Assembly (NCBI GenBank): GCA_037367405.1
Contig: JAZKJV010005547.1
Span: 594,612 to 658,611 of the forward strand
Reading direction: 5' to 3'
Source of the DNA: Ottelia alismoides
Lineage: Eukaryota; Streptophyta; Magnoliopsida; Alismatales; Hydrocharitaceae
DNA length: 64,000 nucleotides
How positions within the stretch are numbered: position 1 is the first letter of the stretch; every line of letters starts with the position of its first letter. This document shows, one piece after another, positions 18,825 to 29,773 of this stretch. The notes under the pieces were generated by a model, which saw only the letters and a program-made list of their open reading frames with translations, ran no database searches and had not been told where the DNA came from. A program made the translations under genes and the position numbers.

Positions 18825-21800
18825 TGATAACTCGGATTTTGCGAGGGTCAAAATAGTCCACACAAGGCGGAACTACAGTGTCGCTGAGCGACCGCTCACG
18901 AAACCCGAATTAATCAACAATTAACCCACAACAGATAAATCAAGCAATGAAAGTAAATGTGCGGAGTTAAAATTTATTATAACTCTACAAAAGATGTGTA
19001 TAGTGCAAGTATGTGTAGAGGTCGAACACAGGGAGCAGACAGGTAGAACGGGGCACAAGTGCACAAAAATGTGTGTGTATGTGATCAAGTGTCTACTTAT
19101 ACTATTTTTTTGTGGGTTTTTGAATTTTATATTTTTTTATTTAATTTTTAATTTTGTAATTTTGTATTTTGATTTTTAATTTACTGATTTTATATTTTCT
19201 TTTTATATTTTATATTTTTTATATTTTTTTTCAATATTGGAATGTAAAGACAATGTAATAAAAGGAAAACTAAAGTATTTATAGAAATAGATAAAAATAC
19301 TCAAAAATAAGGAAATAAAGTCTTTTTGGTCTTTTTATACTTTTTTACTGTTTTTGTGATTTTTGGGTAATTTTTAGAATGTTTTTGGTATTTTTAATTA
19401 TCAAAATAAGGAAAACAGTGAAGAAAATACAAGGCTGGAACTAAAATGGAGAAATGAAATAGCAAACAGTAACAAAAATTCTCCAAATTAATTTTCACTT
19501 AAAGATAATAAAACAAGGAAAATTCAGGAAAAGAAAACACTATTTTTGGAGTTTTTATGAATTTTATAAATTTTTATGAAGGTTTTTAGAGTTTTGCAAA
19601 TTTTAGGAGTTTGGTTTTGTACTTTTTAATGATTTTTGGTCTGAAATTAAAACACACTAAAAGGAACAAAATATATTTTTTTGGGATTTTTCTGGAGTGT
19701 TTTTATATTTTTTAGTGATTTTCTAGTGCAAACAGTGCTGAAAATGGCTATTTTTGATTTTTTATAAATATAAAAATGCAATAATTATGAAAAATAAAAA
19801 TATGGTGATAAACGACTATACAACAGGAACTTAAGTTAATTTTTATGGATTTTTTAGGGTTTTCTAGATGCGTGCATAAAATACAATAAGGGCTCAACGA
19901 TGCAAAGCCATATAGGGGCTTTTTCGCAATATTCAAAAAGTACAGGGGCTGATGCGTAAATTGCCAACAAAAATGTGTACTAAAGAAAATAGTTCTGGAC
20001 TAGTAGCAAATAAACAAAATGCGAAGGCTATTCGCGCAAAAATCCCAGCCCCACGTGCAGAGGCACGCGCGCCTGGGAGGGGCGATTTCGCAATTAACAA
20101 AAACGCGTGGGGCACAGTTGCAAATGATACAAAACGTTATCAGCAGCAGATGAAAGCTTCAGGATGTTCTGAGCATTACACAAAAACGTGGGGGGTTTGG
20201 ATGCAAAACCCCCCACTAATCCACGTGGCAGCCCGGATGGAAAGGAGTGAGACGAGATCAACGGCTGGGCCTCCCCCTTGCTGTGGACGGTTGCGATCAA
20301 AAGGGGAGGGGGGCGAAATCGACGGCTGCTGTAGCATGCCCCTCCCCCCTTCGTTCTTGTTCTTGTCCAGGCGCGCGCAGGTGGCGCGGGCGGCTGCTGC
20401 GCGCGGGCGGCGGCGCTCGCGTCTCCTCCGGCGACTCGAGGCTTCCTCAGATGATTCCGTGGAGGCTCTGGATACCTGCGAGGTAGAACGGGCTCGAGAG
20501 CATCGTCTCGGCCAGGGGATTAATGACGGAGGGTATGCGGATTTTGGCGGAAATGAGCTCGCCGGAGCTTGCTCCGGCGAGGAGGTAGCGTGGTAATCGG
20601 GTGGTCGCGAAGCAAAACAAACTGGTGGAAGGTTCTGTGGCTGCAGTAATTAAATTACGTAAAGACAAGTAAAAAAAGGGGTCCTCAAGGGCGGAATAGC
20701 CCAAGGTGGGTACCTCGACGGCCACTCTTGGTCGGAGGTGATGGAAGCACCTCAACGGCCGCTCAACCTCTCTTCCAGCGGGCTGGAGGACCTCCTGTCA
20801 CGAGGTCCAGTCCGGAGCTCACGAAGAGGAGAGAAGAAACGGTCAAGAAGGGTTCAAGGTGCAAAGGAGGGAAATGGGTTCGGTTTTGAAACTTGGCCGA
20901 GGGGCGGACTTCGAGGAGGCGTCACGGGTGTTCCTTCGATCCAATCCCCGAGATGATGCATGGGCGAGCTAGGTGGATCAGAGGTCTACAAATTTCGTGA
21001 AGACCGCAACCCCATTTGGTGAAAGGAACGGCCTGGAAAAATCCGCGAAAACCAAGAAAAACTCGGTTCTGACACCCAGCAGGCTGGGGTCAGAGAGTTG
21101 ACCGCGGGTCAACTTTCCAACCCCCCTGGTTGGTCCACGTGGACCAACCAGGAAAAAGCCTGGAAAAACTTATTCTAAAATCATTTAAAAATAGTAAACG
21201 ATTTTATTAATTTTTGATTATAAAATAAAAAGTTTTTATTATTTTATAAATTATTTTATTATGATTTTTATTTATTTTTATGGAGTATATTTTTACAAGT
21301 TTGCATTTATACCCTTATAGGTATCTATATCTATGTATTTAAGTATTCTATTTTTATTTAGGTATTTTTAATTTATTTTATTTTGGTTTTTATTTTCTAA
21401 AATTATAAAATACTTTTATAGACACAAATATATTTTTATTTTATTTTTCTGATTTATTTTGTATATTTAATAAAATACAAGTATGTTTTGTATTGGTATA
21501 AGTATAGGTATGTATCTATGTATTGAATATATACAAGTATTTTTATTTTTGTTTTTATTTAGGTTTTTATTCTTCTTTTAATGTACATAATTATTATAAG
21601 TATTATTTACAACATTATAAAAATATAAAATTATAAAAATAATAAATAATAATATGTACAAGTATACAATGAGGGTCCAAAAGTCAACTTTCAAACCGTA
21701 GCTCCGCCAACTGCGAAACCACCGCCATTAATTAGATTATTTTCTTCTATATACAATTAAAGGTGAGTACGCTGCATTTGGAGTTTTTATTTGTGAGATA

Positions 21801-22292
21801 CGGGTCTGGGAAGTTGAGATTCTGGAATTTTATTCAGACCATAACTTTTTATCTGTACATTATTTTTCTGTGAAATCAATTTTGTATTTTTCTTTATTAA
21901 TTTATCTACAACTTTCATTTACAAAGTTTCTTTATTTGAAGTATAAAAAGTGGAACCAAAAATAGGCCCCAAAATGAATAAAGAATGAATAAAGGTTGTA
22001 GGTATTTTATCTGTATTTTGGCCCTTATCTCCCCCTACTTTATTCCTTGTCGACCTATTCATCAAGATGCCTAGGTCTCGGGGTTTCGGGTCATAAAATA
22101 TTTACAATATTTTATTCTTTTTCTTTTCTTTTCTTTATTCTATAATTTTGGCATTAAAAACCGTATTTTATACAATATTTACACACATATACATGAATGC
22201 TAAAATGCATGAATTAATGCTATTTACACGCATTTGCTAGGGTTTTTAAGGCCAAAATGATAGAATAAAGATGATGAAACGTGGATTCATCA
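18825..22292 (-). repeat. 5' LTR of the non-autonomous element
   Basis: Partner of 9270-12739. Contains the same CACGTG-centred palindrome (21125-21152) and TTGACC/GGTCAA dyad (21096-21114). Differences from the 3' LTR that I noted include single changes near 20327, 20529, 20840, 21084, 21495 and 22281. Confidence 0.93.
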
Positions 22293-22409
22293 ATACTGAC
22301 AAAAGCTTCAAAGTGATGAGCATAATTATTTAGGAGGGGAGTTTCTCTACATAGGATATGGTTACATATTTGGTTGAGACGGCTTCCTTTGCCCCGCATT
22401 ACGGAAGCG

Positions 22410-22832
22410 TCATTCAAGGACGTGTTTGTCCACTATGTCGTCATCAACCGTCGAAATTCCTGCATCGTGCAGCTGCAGTCGAAGTGTCTCAATCGTCTCC
22501 TTCATCAAAGAGGTTTGTCCACTTTCCTCATCCAACTCAGAGTACAGGAAACTTAGTTCGAGTTCCTTGTCCTCCAATTCCTTCTTGCAAGATTCCACCG
22601 TATGAGATAGTTCCCTCTTTAAAGTTTCTTGTTCCCAAAGACGGTCCGCAATGAAGATAAATTCATCCGCAATTTTTTGCAAAGTCCTACTACTACGCGT
22701 GTACTTAATCCGCATGTCGCATCGACCGGTGGAGCATACGTAGAATAGGCGTCGACATGGATGTTGCGAGCCCTCCTCGTATCTGAGAATCATCGGATAG
22801 CCACATCTGCACTTATCCGCTGCCAGTTCCAT
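22410..22832 (-). CDS. GRF zinc finger plus coiled-coil protein of Harbinger copy 2, 140 aa
   Basis: The best-preserved gene of this Harbinger copy: an uninterrupted frame from ATG 22832 to the stop at 22410. Codons upstream of 22832 stay open for a further 15 residues, but ELAADKCRCGYPM aligns with the start used by copy 1. Residues about 7-40 carry the GRF-like finger (KCRCGYPMILRYEEG, RRLFYVCSTGRCDMR). Residues about 50-115 are charged heptad-like sequence (ESCKKELEDKELELSFLYSE), probably a coiled coil, and the tail ends DDDIVDKHVLE. It lies immediately after the nuclease gene, as in copy 1. It could be a DNA-binding or dimerising accessory protein; no activity can be read from the sequence. 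Confidence 0.7.
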   Translation of the reverse strand: MELAADKCRCGYPMILRYEEGSQHPCRRLFYVCSTGRCDMRIKYTRSSRTLQKIADEFIFIADRLWEQETLKRELSHTVESCKKELEDKELELSFLYSELDEESGQTSLMKETIETLRLQLHDAGISTVDDDIVDKHVLE

Positions 22833-23006
22833 TTCTTTGCGCCTATAATTAGAGAAGAAGATCAAATTGAGAGGCATACTTCTAACTAAAATAATATTCG
22901 ATACATATAACTGATTGGAATGAGAAGATAGTTATCGGAGATATTCAAGTAAAAAAGTCTAAATTGGTACACATCTTTGCTACAAACCAATACAAGACCC
23001 AATGCA

Positions 23007-24263
23007 CTATGATTGCGTCATCCGTCTATTATTCCACATTGCGGTAGCAATTCTATCTCGCAACAGCTGTCCACGCCTGATGTCGTCACGCAGTATGCCG
23101 ACAACCCGATGATGCTCTTCATTCGGCTCCTGAGGCATTACCTCCTCCTCGTCATCATCAGATGCTGAATCTCCCCCATTCAACTGTATGAAGTTGTGTA
23201 TAATGCACGTTGCCCTAACGACATCTCTCTGTATGTTGAAAGGATATGCAGGCATATCACGAAGGCAACAGAATCTTTTCTTCCAAACACCGAACGTACG
23301 CTCCACAACATTGCGGAGACGCATGGCGATGATTGTATAGGTCCTTGTGGTTTTCGTACAAACACCTGCGAGCCCTCCATGCAGGAAGATGATAAAGGGA
23401 ACCTCTATATGGAGCTAGGAATGTGTCGGTGTTTGCGTAACCACAGTCAACCAAATACTTGCAGCCTTCTGGGATGACAAAGGAACCGTTCTTCACAGCA
23501 TTTCGAAGTACCATCATATCTGCACAAGAACCCTCCCACCCGGTGACGACATACGTAAAACAAAGGTTGAAGTCAACAACGGCCATAACATTCTGAGCCG
23601 TGAATAACTTCCTGCATCGATATGCTCCTTGTTCCTCTGGAGCGACCTGAGCTGGAATGTACGTCCCATCAATGGCACCTATAATGCCCTGTGGATACAA
23701 GGTCATTTAAGTTACGTACATCGACCGCAAATATAGAAGCAACGTATGTAGGTATATACTTTAAAGTATGGGTAGTAGCGTAGGTTCGATGTGATTATCT
23801 CAGGCGTCACAGGGGGTGCCAGTCTTATATACTATCCTTCCAAGGTTAGTATCTTCGAAAGAACATTTCTTATATGCCTCGATATCGTCTCAGCGCTGTG
23901 TTGGAAGGCATCCTAAATTACTCTGCTTGAGTGTGCATTAGCGAATGCATACAGGAAGATGCAGACCTGCTCATCGACATCCATGTGTCTCGTCGGTGTT
24001 AATCCATGCTCTGTAAGGACATGAGCAAATCGTCTGAGCATATTTGGCTTTATGCGGAAATTTTGATAAGCACGATCATCATGACCAGCTAGCATCTCCC
24101 TTATCCACTGTCCTCCGGTGAGCGACCTCGTATGCAATGGCCGGGGGATTTGTCTTCCGTTCGCTTCCCACTCCTCTATCGTGATAGCTCCAACTATCCC
24201 AACGCACACTACTAGGATTGTGTCACCAACGTCTGCAAAAGGATTGTAGGACCGAGTAGACAT
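23007..24263 (-). pseudogene. Harbinger DDE transposase, copy 2, broken
   Basis: Same gene as 2938-4197, read on the - strand. Exon 1 starts at ATG 24263 (STRSYNPFADV) and carries HTRSLTGGQWIREMLAGHDD and NMLRRFAHVLTEHG. It is cut by a TAA after SSRVI at about 23913 and by a second stop in the following segment near 23850. An intron with GT near 23760 and AG just before GIIGAIDGTYIP corresponds to the intron of copy 1. The core has the first Asp in IGAIDGTYIP, the second in YLVDCGYANTD, and Glu in NVVERTFGVWKKRF. Just before the last motif a 2-bp deletion relative to copy 1 shifts the frame, so catalytic parts lie in two frames (about 23257-23706 and 23007-23324). The tail DDIRRGQLLRDRIATAMWNNRR ends at 23007. 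Confidence 0.87.
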
Positions 24264-24479
24264 ACCTATGGAAGTACTAGTAGGAATCAATGGGCAAGCA
24301 GAGGCAAAAAATGAAGAGTACTATGAACATGGAAAGATAAATTTAAATTTCTCTGGATGATTGAGTTCGTTGGTAGATAAATCAACAAGGACAGTATCAC
24401 ACGCCAATATAACACATCAATAAGGATGGATTTATTACTCAACCCCGCAAATGAAGCAAATGACCTGCAAATTTAAATG

Positions 24480-24860
24480 AGGACCCGAGATATTATTCAT
24501 CCCTGTATATTAACCAAATGACCTGCATATGCAGCAAATGAGTTGCACTATAAATTTTGTAGACCTGCAATTGACATGTGTGACGCAAGTGACCTGTCAA
24601 TAAGGACAGATATATAGCCGTATAAATTGTTTGCAATTGACATGCAATTTAAATTGTTTGCAACTGACGTGAGATACTACTCATCCATGTTCATGACCAA
24701 TCCATAAGGACCGATATAAAGCAATATAAATTGTTTGCAATTGACCTGCAATGTAAAATGTTTGCAATTGACATGGGATATTACTCATCCCTGTTCATGA
24801 CCTGTCAATGAGGACCGATATATGAAGCTGTTCGCATAACCTGCCAATGACATGCAATAG
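24480..24860. repeat. Degenerate tandem repeat between the SANT and nuclease genes of copy 2
   Basis: Words such as TTGTTTGCAATTGAC, CTGCAATTTAAATTG and TCATGACCTGTCAATGAGGA recur with a period of about 100-110 bp. Roughly two and a half units are clear between 24590 and 24850, with fainter ones before. It fills most of the non-coding gap. Confidence 0.5.
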
Positions 24861-25029
24861 AGATGGTTAGTTGTACTATTCACCTGCACTAGAAAGTTAA
24901 TCACCCAAAGTTCTAAATTACGATTGCCGAAGAAAGAATGTTGTAGGAGTTCCTACGACTAATTCTAAATGTCAAAGTGCTATAAAAGTTCTTAGACACT
25001 TCAAATGAAATTACAGTTATTCTGGGTCA

Positions 25030-25318
25030 TCAACTTGACAGAATCCTGTCGATCCAGGACTTCAGCTTCTCAGGATCAGCGCGGGCGATCATGAACGCAT
25101 GCCTTCCCACAGGCGTTGCCAACTTCTCCGCTATTTTGTCTATTTGATCAACATCAAGATCAGGACGCATGACACCTATTTCCGTGTATGCAGCAAGAGC
25201 TACATCTTCTGGACCGTTCTTGCTCGCAGTAATCTTCTCGGACAATGAAGATAGAAAGTTGTGAAGAACCTCCTGCCCAACTCCAGTCCGCGACGCTCCG
25301 CTCTTTGATTTCTTGCTA
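25030..25318 (-). pseudogene. C-terminal part of the Harbinger SANT protein, copy 2, truncated
   Basis: Read on the - strand, the frame comes in open from 25318 (SKKSKSGASRTGVGQEVLHN) and ends at 25030 with ADPEKLKSWIDRILSS. It matches the C-terminal segment of copy 1 (KSRSGGASYEAGQELL .. DPDKLNEWIERTIRR). The N-terminal SANT domain is missing because LTR-retrotransposon sequence begins at 25319. The break is inside a codon run with no sign of splicing. Confidence 0.8.
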
Positions 25319-25847
25319 TTGAGTACACTGGTCTTGCATCCAAGGATAGGTAGCTACACTGGCTACCGTCCATTCTTCTCCTCACCCCCTCCTCTTGAGC
25401 TGGTTGCCACTTGAACTTAGAAGGGAATACCCCGCTCCTCGAGGATGGAGTTGCTGGTTTGGGGAATCATTGGGTTGTCGTACTGGAGAAGTCAGTTTCT
25501 TTGTCACTCTAGTTGGGGAGAGCCACCATCACTTACACTGTACGAGTCAGATTCATAGACGTAAGAGTTTGCGTATGAGTTGAAGTATTTCTGACCTGGC
25601 TATTGAGGAGACTTGGACAGAGTTCTGGGATTCTCAAGGACTGTTGAATTTCAAACACGGTTCTCACTAAGGTTCCACCCGCACTAAAATTCCAAAGGTC
25701 CGACTTAAGATCCAAACTTTGATTTTGTGAAGACAAGTTTGATAATCAAATAAAATCCAAGTTCTTCTTTTTCTTTTCTTTCTTTTTCTTTTTGCACTTA
25801 TTGCATAAGTGTTTGCTAGGGACTAGCAAAGGTAAAGTATAGGGGGA
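25319..25847 (+). repeat. Truncated 3' internal fragment of an upstream array unit
   Basis: Nearly identical to 40293-40821 from GTACACTGGTCTTGCATCC to the polypurine tract GTAAAGTATAGGGGGA at 25832-25847. The left edge abuts the broken Harbinger SANT gene; a few shared bases (TTGAG) at the junction are compatible with end-joining repair. It carries the paired hairpins at 25795-25811 and 25812-25830. Confidence 0.88.
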
Positions 25848-28800
25848 TGATGAATCCACATTTCATCGTCTTTATTCTATCATTTTGGCACCAAAAACCC
25901 TAGCAAATGCCTGTAAATAGCATTAATTCCATCATCTTAGCATTCATGCATGTGCATCTATTTAGTGTATAAAATGCTGTAATTAAAGCCAAAATTATAG
26001 AATAAATAAAGAAAAGAAAAAGAATAAAATATTGCAAATATTTTATGACCCGAAACCCCGAGACCTAGGCATCTTGATGAATAGGTCGACAAGGAATAAA
26101 GTAGGGGGAGATAAGGTCAGAAATACAGATAAAATACATATACATTCTATTCATTCTTTATTCATTTTGGGACCTATTTTTGGTTCCACTTTTTATACAT
26201 CAAATAAAGAAACTTTGTACATGAAAGTTGTAGATAATTTAATATAGAAAAATACAAAATTGATTTCACAGAAAAATAATGTACAGATAAAAAGTCATGG
26301 TCTGAATAAAAATCCAGAATGCCAACTTCCCAGACCCGTATCTCACAAACGACAACTCCAAATGCAGCATACTCCCTTTAATTGCATATAGAATAAAATA
26401 ATCTATTTAATGGTGGTGGTTTCGCATTTGGCGGAGCTACGGTTTGAAAGTTGAGTTTTGGACCCCTATTGTACATCATTGTACAGATTAAAATATTCAA
26501 TTTATTCTTTATTCATTATTTATTCAATTTCATATTTTTATAATGTTGTAAATATTACTTATAATAATTATGTACATTAAAATTGGAATAAAAACCTAAA
26601 TAAAATACCAAATAAAATACATACATATTTGACACATAGGTATTATACCTGTACTTATATCTATGTAAAATATGCTTCTATTTTATTTAATACACAAAAC
26701 ATATTAGAAAAATTAAATAAAAATATATTTGTGTACATAAAAGTATTTTATAATTTTACAAAATAAGAAATAAAAATAATAAAATTAAAATACACAAAGT
26801 AAAAATAGAATACTAAAATACATAGGTAATATACCTATATAGGGCTAAAAAGTGGACTTGTAAAAATATAACTCATAAAAATAATTAAAAATCATAATAA
26901 AATAATACATAAAATAACGAATATTTTTTATTTTATAATTATTATTTAATTCAGCTTATTTCTATTTTTTAAATAGTTTTTAAATCTTTTTCCATGAGTT
27001 TTTCCTGGTTGGTCCACGTGGACCAACCAGGGGACCAGGAGAGTTGACCTCGGGTCAACTCCCTGGTCCTACTCCTATAGCTGTGTCAGAGAGGTTTTGA
27101 CCCCTCTTTCACCCTTTTTTCGAGGATCAACCTTTCATCTTTTCGACTCAAGGTATTCTGCAAACTTCTTCCTCGTTCGACCGCCTTGCACGCCCAATGC
27201 TTATCTTGGGACGTGCATCACGCCAACCACCACTGCACCTCGTTCTTCCCACCATGACCGTCAACCATACTTAAGCAACCCCTTGACTCCATTTCGATTT
27301 TGAACCGCAAATTCCCAGATTTCTCCCCCCTTTGGTCGTGCTCGAGACGCTTGGAGGTGACAGCTCCGAGCTCCGAGCTTCAAGGCGGCGGAATACCCCA
27401 TATCTGAGCGTGTTCCACACCTCCGGCAAGCTCCGCCGTCGAGGTATTTTCTCCCTCTGGCCCTCAGGCCATCGAGGTTGTTCTTCGTTTCTTTTCATCC
27501 CTTTCGTGTTCACCATACCCTTAGGATCATTACACGTCTTTTTCTTCGTTCAATCGATCACCTAATTGCTTCATTAATCACCTCGCCAGAGCGCAACTCC
27601 AGCGAGTACCTATCTCGTTTTCCACGCCACTCCGAGAGACACCCGAGGTCGAGGCATTTTGCCCTCGACCTCCGTAACATTTTGGTGCAGGTACTGGAGT
27701 ATAACGACGCATCTGGAGCCATTTTGACCCTTCACCGGAGCACCTAGAGCACCGTAACTTCCGCTTCGCCGTGGAAGAGCTCCGCCGACCTCCACGCCAC
27801 TCCTTCGCTTCCAGACGACAGAGGAGACCTCCAGCAACCTCCTGGGCCCATTTTGAAGCTCACCCACCGCCGGAGCGAGTCGCCACAGCCGGAAGAAGGT
27901 CGCCTCGGCGGTCCTTCTTCCCTGTTCTTCCACCACGCCTCGCTGCCGTCCGATCAAGAGGGGACCCCAGGTCCAACGTGGACCGTCCGATCGCCAGCAC
28001 CTGCCACCGTCGGATCTCATCTGAGATCTGATCTCAGCGGTCCACGGGCGAACCGTCATCGTCTTCCGAGAGGCCGCCACGTGGATAAGTGGCACGTTCC
28101 CTGCCGCTGGATCGCGCTTAGCTGCCAGCCGTTGGATTCGCGCCACGCGTCACCAGCGCCCGCACCACCGTCGGATCGCCTTAGCGAGGGTATTTTGCAG
28201 TCAACCCCCCGCTAGTTTTGCAATTTCTATTTAGTCCTGAAACTCTATTGCGTAGTTTAAATAATTTTGTAATATTTGCAGAAAGACCCTCGTTTTTATT
28301 GTATTTGCACTTTGGTCCTCTGCCACGTCACCTCACGTGACCTGTACACGTGAGGTGAGGGCATTTTGCATAGAGGCCCTCAATCTTCGTAGTATTTCAG
28401 TCCAGTACCAAAACTTTCGTGTGTAGCATTAACTTTTTGGAGAAATTGCATGTAAGCCCCCAGGTTCTTGGATAATTACATTTTGGCCCTTGCCAGGTGC
28501 GTGCGAGTCACGCGCCCTGGTGGGCAATTTACATCGACACCCCGGCGGGTTTTGTAATTGAATTTTGGTGCTATAAATTGAATATTCAGTTCAAATATTT
28601 GTGGAAATTTGCATGTGAGCCCCTGGATGTTTGAGAAATTGCAAATATACCCCTGCCAGGCCTTTAATCTTTGGATGCTTGTTCTAATTATTTAAACTAT
28701 CATTTTAGCTCCAAAAATTCCACAAAAATAGGGTTAAGCTTCTGTTGGCTTGTATTTTGACGCCCTAATTTTAGTTTTTGATTTTGTTTAATTTTTATAT

Positions 28801-29753
28801 TTATTAAAAATCAAAAACTTGCTTTTTATGCACTGTCTAGCTTAGAAAATGCCAAAAAAAATATTAAATCACCTCTAAAAATTCCAAAAAAATTCCCTAG
28901 AGTCTATTTTAACCTATTTTAGTGTCAATCCAAAAATCACTAAAAATCTCAAAAGAAAAACACTAAAAATTTAAAAACACTCTAAAACTTCAAAAAAATA
29001 TAAAAAATCAAAGAAAACTCCAAAAAATACAAACTCAGTTTCTATTTGTTCCATATTTTGTTCTCTTTACTTGAAAAATAGTGTGAAAAATTTTGATTGC
29101 TGTTTGCTAAATTTAATTCTCATTTTCCTCGCAGCCAGCACATTTTCCACTGTTTTCTCTTATTCCAGTCTTTAAAAATACCAAAAACACCTTGAAAAAT
29201 CCCCAAAAATCACAAAAATAGTAAAAAATCCTAAGAATATCAAAAACATTTTATTTCTGAATTTTTGGTTATTTTTGCACATTTTTATAAATACTTTAGC
29301 TTGTCTTTTATTATATTGTCCTTATTTTCCAATATTGAAAAAAAAGAAAATAAAAAAATATATAAAATATAAAATTATAAAAATCAGAAAATTAAAAACA
29401 AAAATACAAAATTAAAAATTTAAAAATAAAAAAAAATTAAAATTAAAAACCCACAAAAATTTCCTTTGATTGCTTGCTTAGTGTAGACACTTGACACACA
29501 CATTCACTTGTGCACAATATTTGAATTACCCTGTTTGCTCCCTGTGTTCGAACTCTCTGCATACTTGTCACTATACACCATTTGTGCAGAGTTAAAAATA
29601 AATTTTAACTCCACATTATTTCTTATTTATTGATCTTTAGTGTGGGTTAATTGTTGATTAAATACGAGATTCACTTGTGAGTCGCCACAGCGACGGTCGT
29701 CTCCGCCTTGTGTGAGACACCAATTTTGACCACATCGAATTTCACGTTTATCA
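25848..29753 (+). repeat. 5' LTR of the autonomous-type element, 3.9 kb
   Basis: Starts TGATGAATCCAC and ends GTTTATCA. Contains a 28-bp perfect palindrome centred on CACGTG (27004-27031), directly followed by a longer dyad built from GGACCAGG, GAGTTGACC, GGTCAACTC and CCTGGTCC (27032-27069), and a third dyad TCACCTCACGTG-N7-CACGTGAGGTGA (28328-28358). A TATA-like TATAAAT lies at 28572. The ends and early part are recognisably related to the LTR of the 9270-22292 element, but the two are well diverged. Confidence 0.92.
28572..28578 (+). promoter_or_regulatory. Candidate TATA box in the 5' LTR
   Basis: TATAAAT follows a moderately GC-rich tract containing the G-box dyad at 28328-28358, and the equivalent TATAAAT is at 43541 in the 3' LTR. 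Position in the last third of the LTR would suit a U3/R border. This is inferred from sequence alone; other TATA-like words are common in this AT-rich LTR. Confidence 0.3.
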
Positions 29754-29755
29754 AA

Positions 29756-29773
29756 TGGCGCCGTTGCCGGGGA
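29756..29773 (+). promoter_or_regulatory. Primer binding site, tRNA-Asp
   Basis: TGGCGCCGTTGCCGGGGA, two bases after the LTR end, complementary to the 3' end of plant tRNA-Asp(GTC) and identical to the site at 18805-18822. Confidence 0.94.

Larger units (their letters stand above)
9270..22292 (-). mobile_element. Complete non-autonomous Athila-like LTR retrotransposon, 13.0 kb
   Basis: Two LTRs of about 3.47 kb (9270-12739 and 18825-22292) flank an internal region, and the 5-bp target duplication ATACT is exact (9265-9269, 22293-22297). In its own orientation (- strand) the LTR starts TGATGAATCC and ends GTTATCA. A tRNA-Asp primer site follows the 5' LTR and a polypurine tract precedes the 3' LTR. 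The only long gene is one 667-codon frame with a retropepsin-like domain; there is no reverse transcriptase, RNase H or integrase. Comparing the LTRs by eye I found about ten substitutions plus a few length changes in T runs, roughly 0.3 per cent, so the insertion is young. LTRs, leader and 3' region are related to the element at 25848-44722, the likely type of helper. Confidence 0.92.
8951..25318 (-). mobile_element. PIF/Harbinger element copy 2, split by an LTR element and truncated
   Basis: The terminal repeat GGGCACGTTTGGTT starts at 8951 and is preceded by TAA (8948-8950), the TWA-type target of Harbinger elements. Reading on the - strand this is the element's 3' end. 8951-9269 is the terminal and 3' untranslated part. 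The LTR retrotransposon 9270-22292 interrupts it at ATACT, and the element resumes at 22298 with the GRF, nuclease and SANT genes (22410-25318). At 25318/25319, inside the SANT gene, it stops abruptly against LTR-retrotransposon sequence, so its 5' end is lost. 9020-9110 is related to 5384-5500 in copy 1, which supports the assignment of this end. Confidence 0.75.

Noticed and set aside
24480..24860. Possible CRISPR-like or regularly interspaced array
   Set aside because: Units are degenerate tandem repeats without unique spacers, in a plant genome, between two transposon genes.
27610..28146. 178-codon open frame on the - strand, repeated at 42580-43116
   Set aside because: It lies inside the 3.9-kb LTRs in a GC-rich part, is Arg-rich without a domain, and competes with overlapping frames on the + strand.
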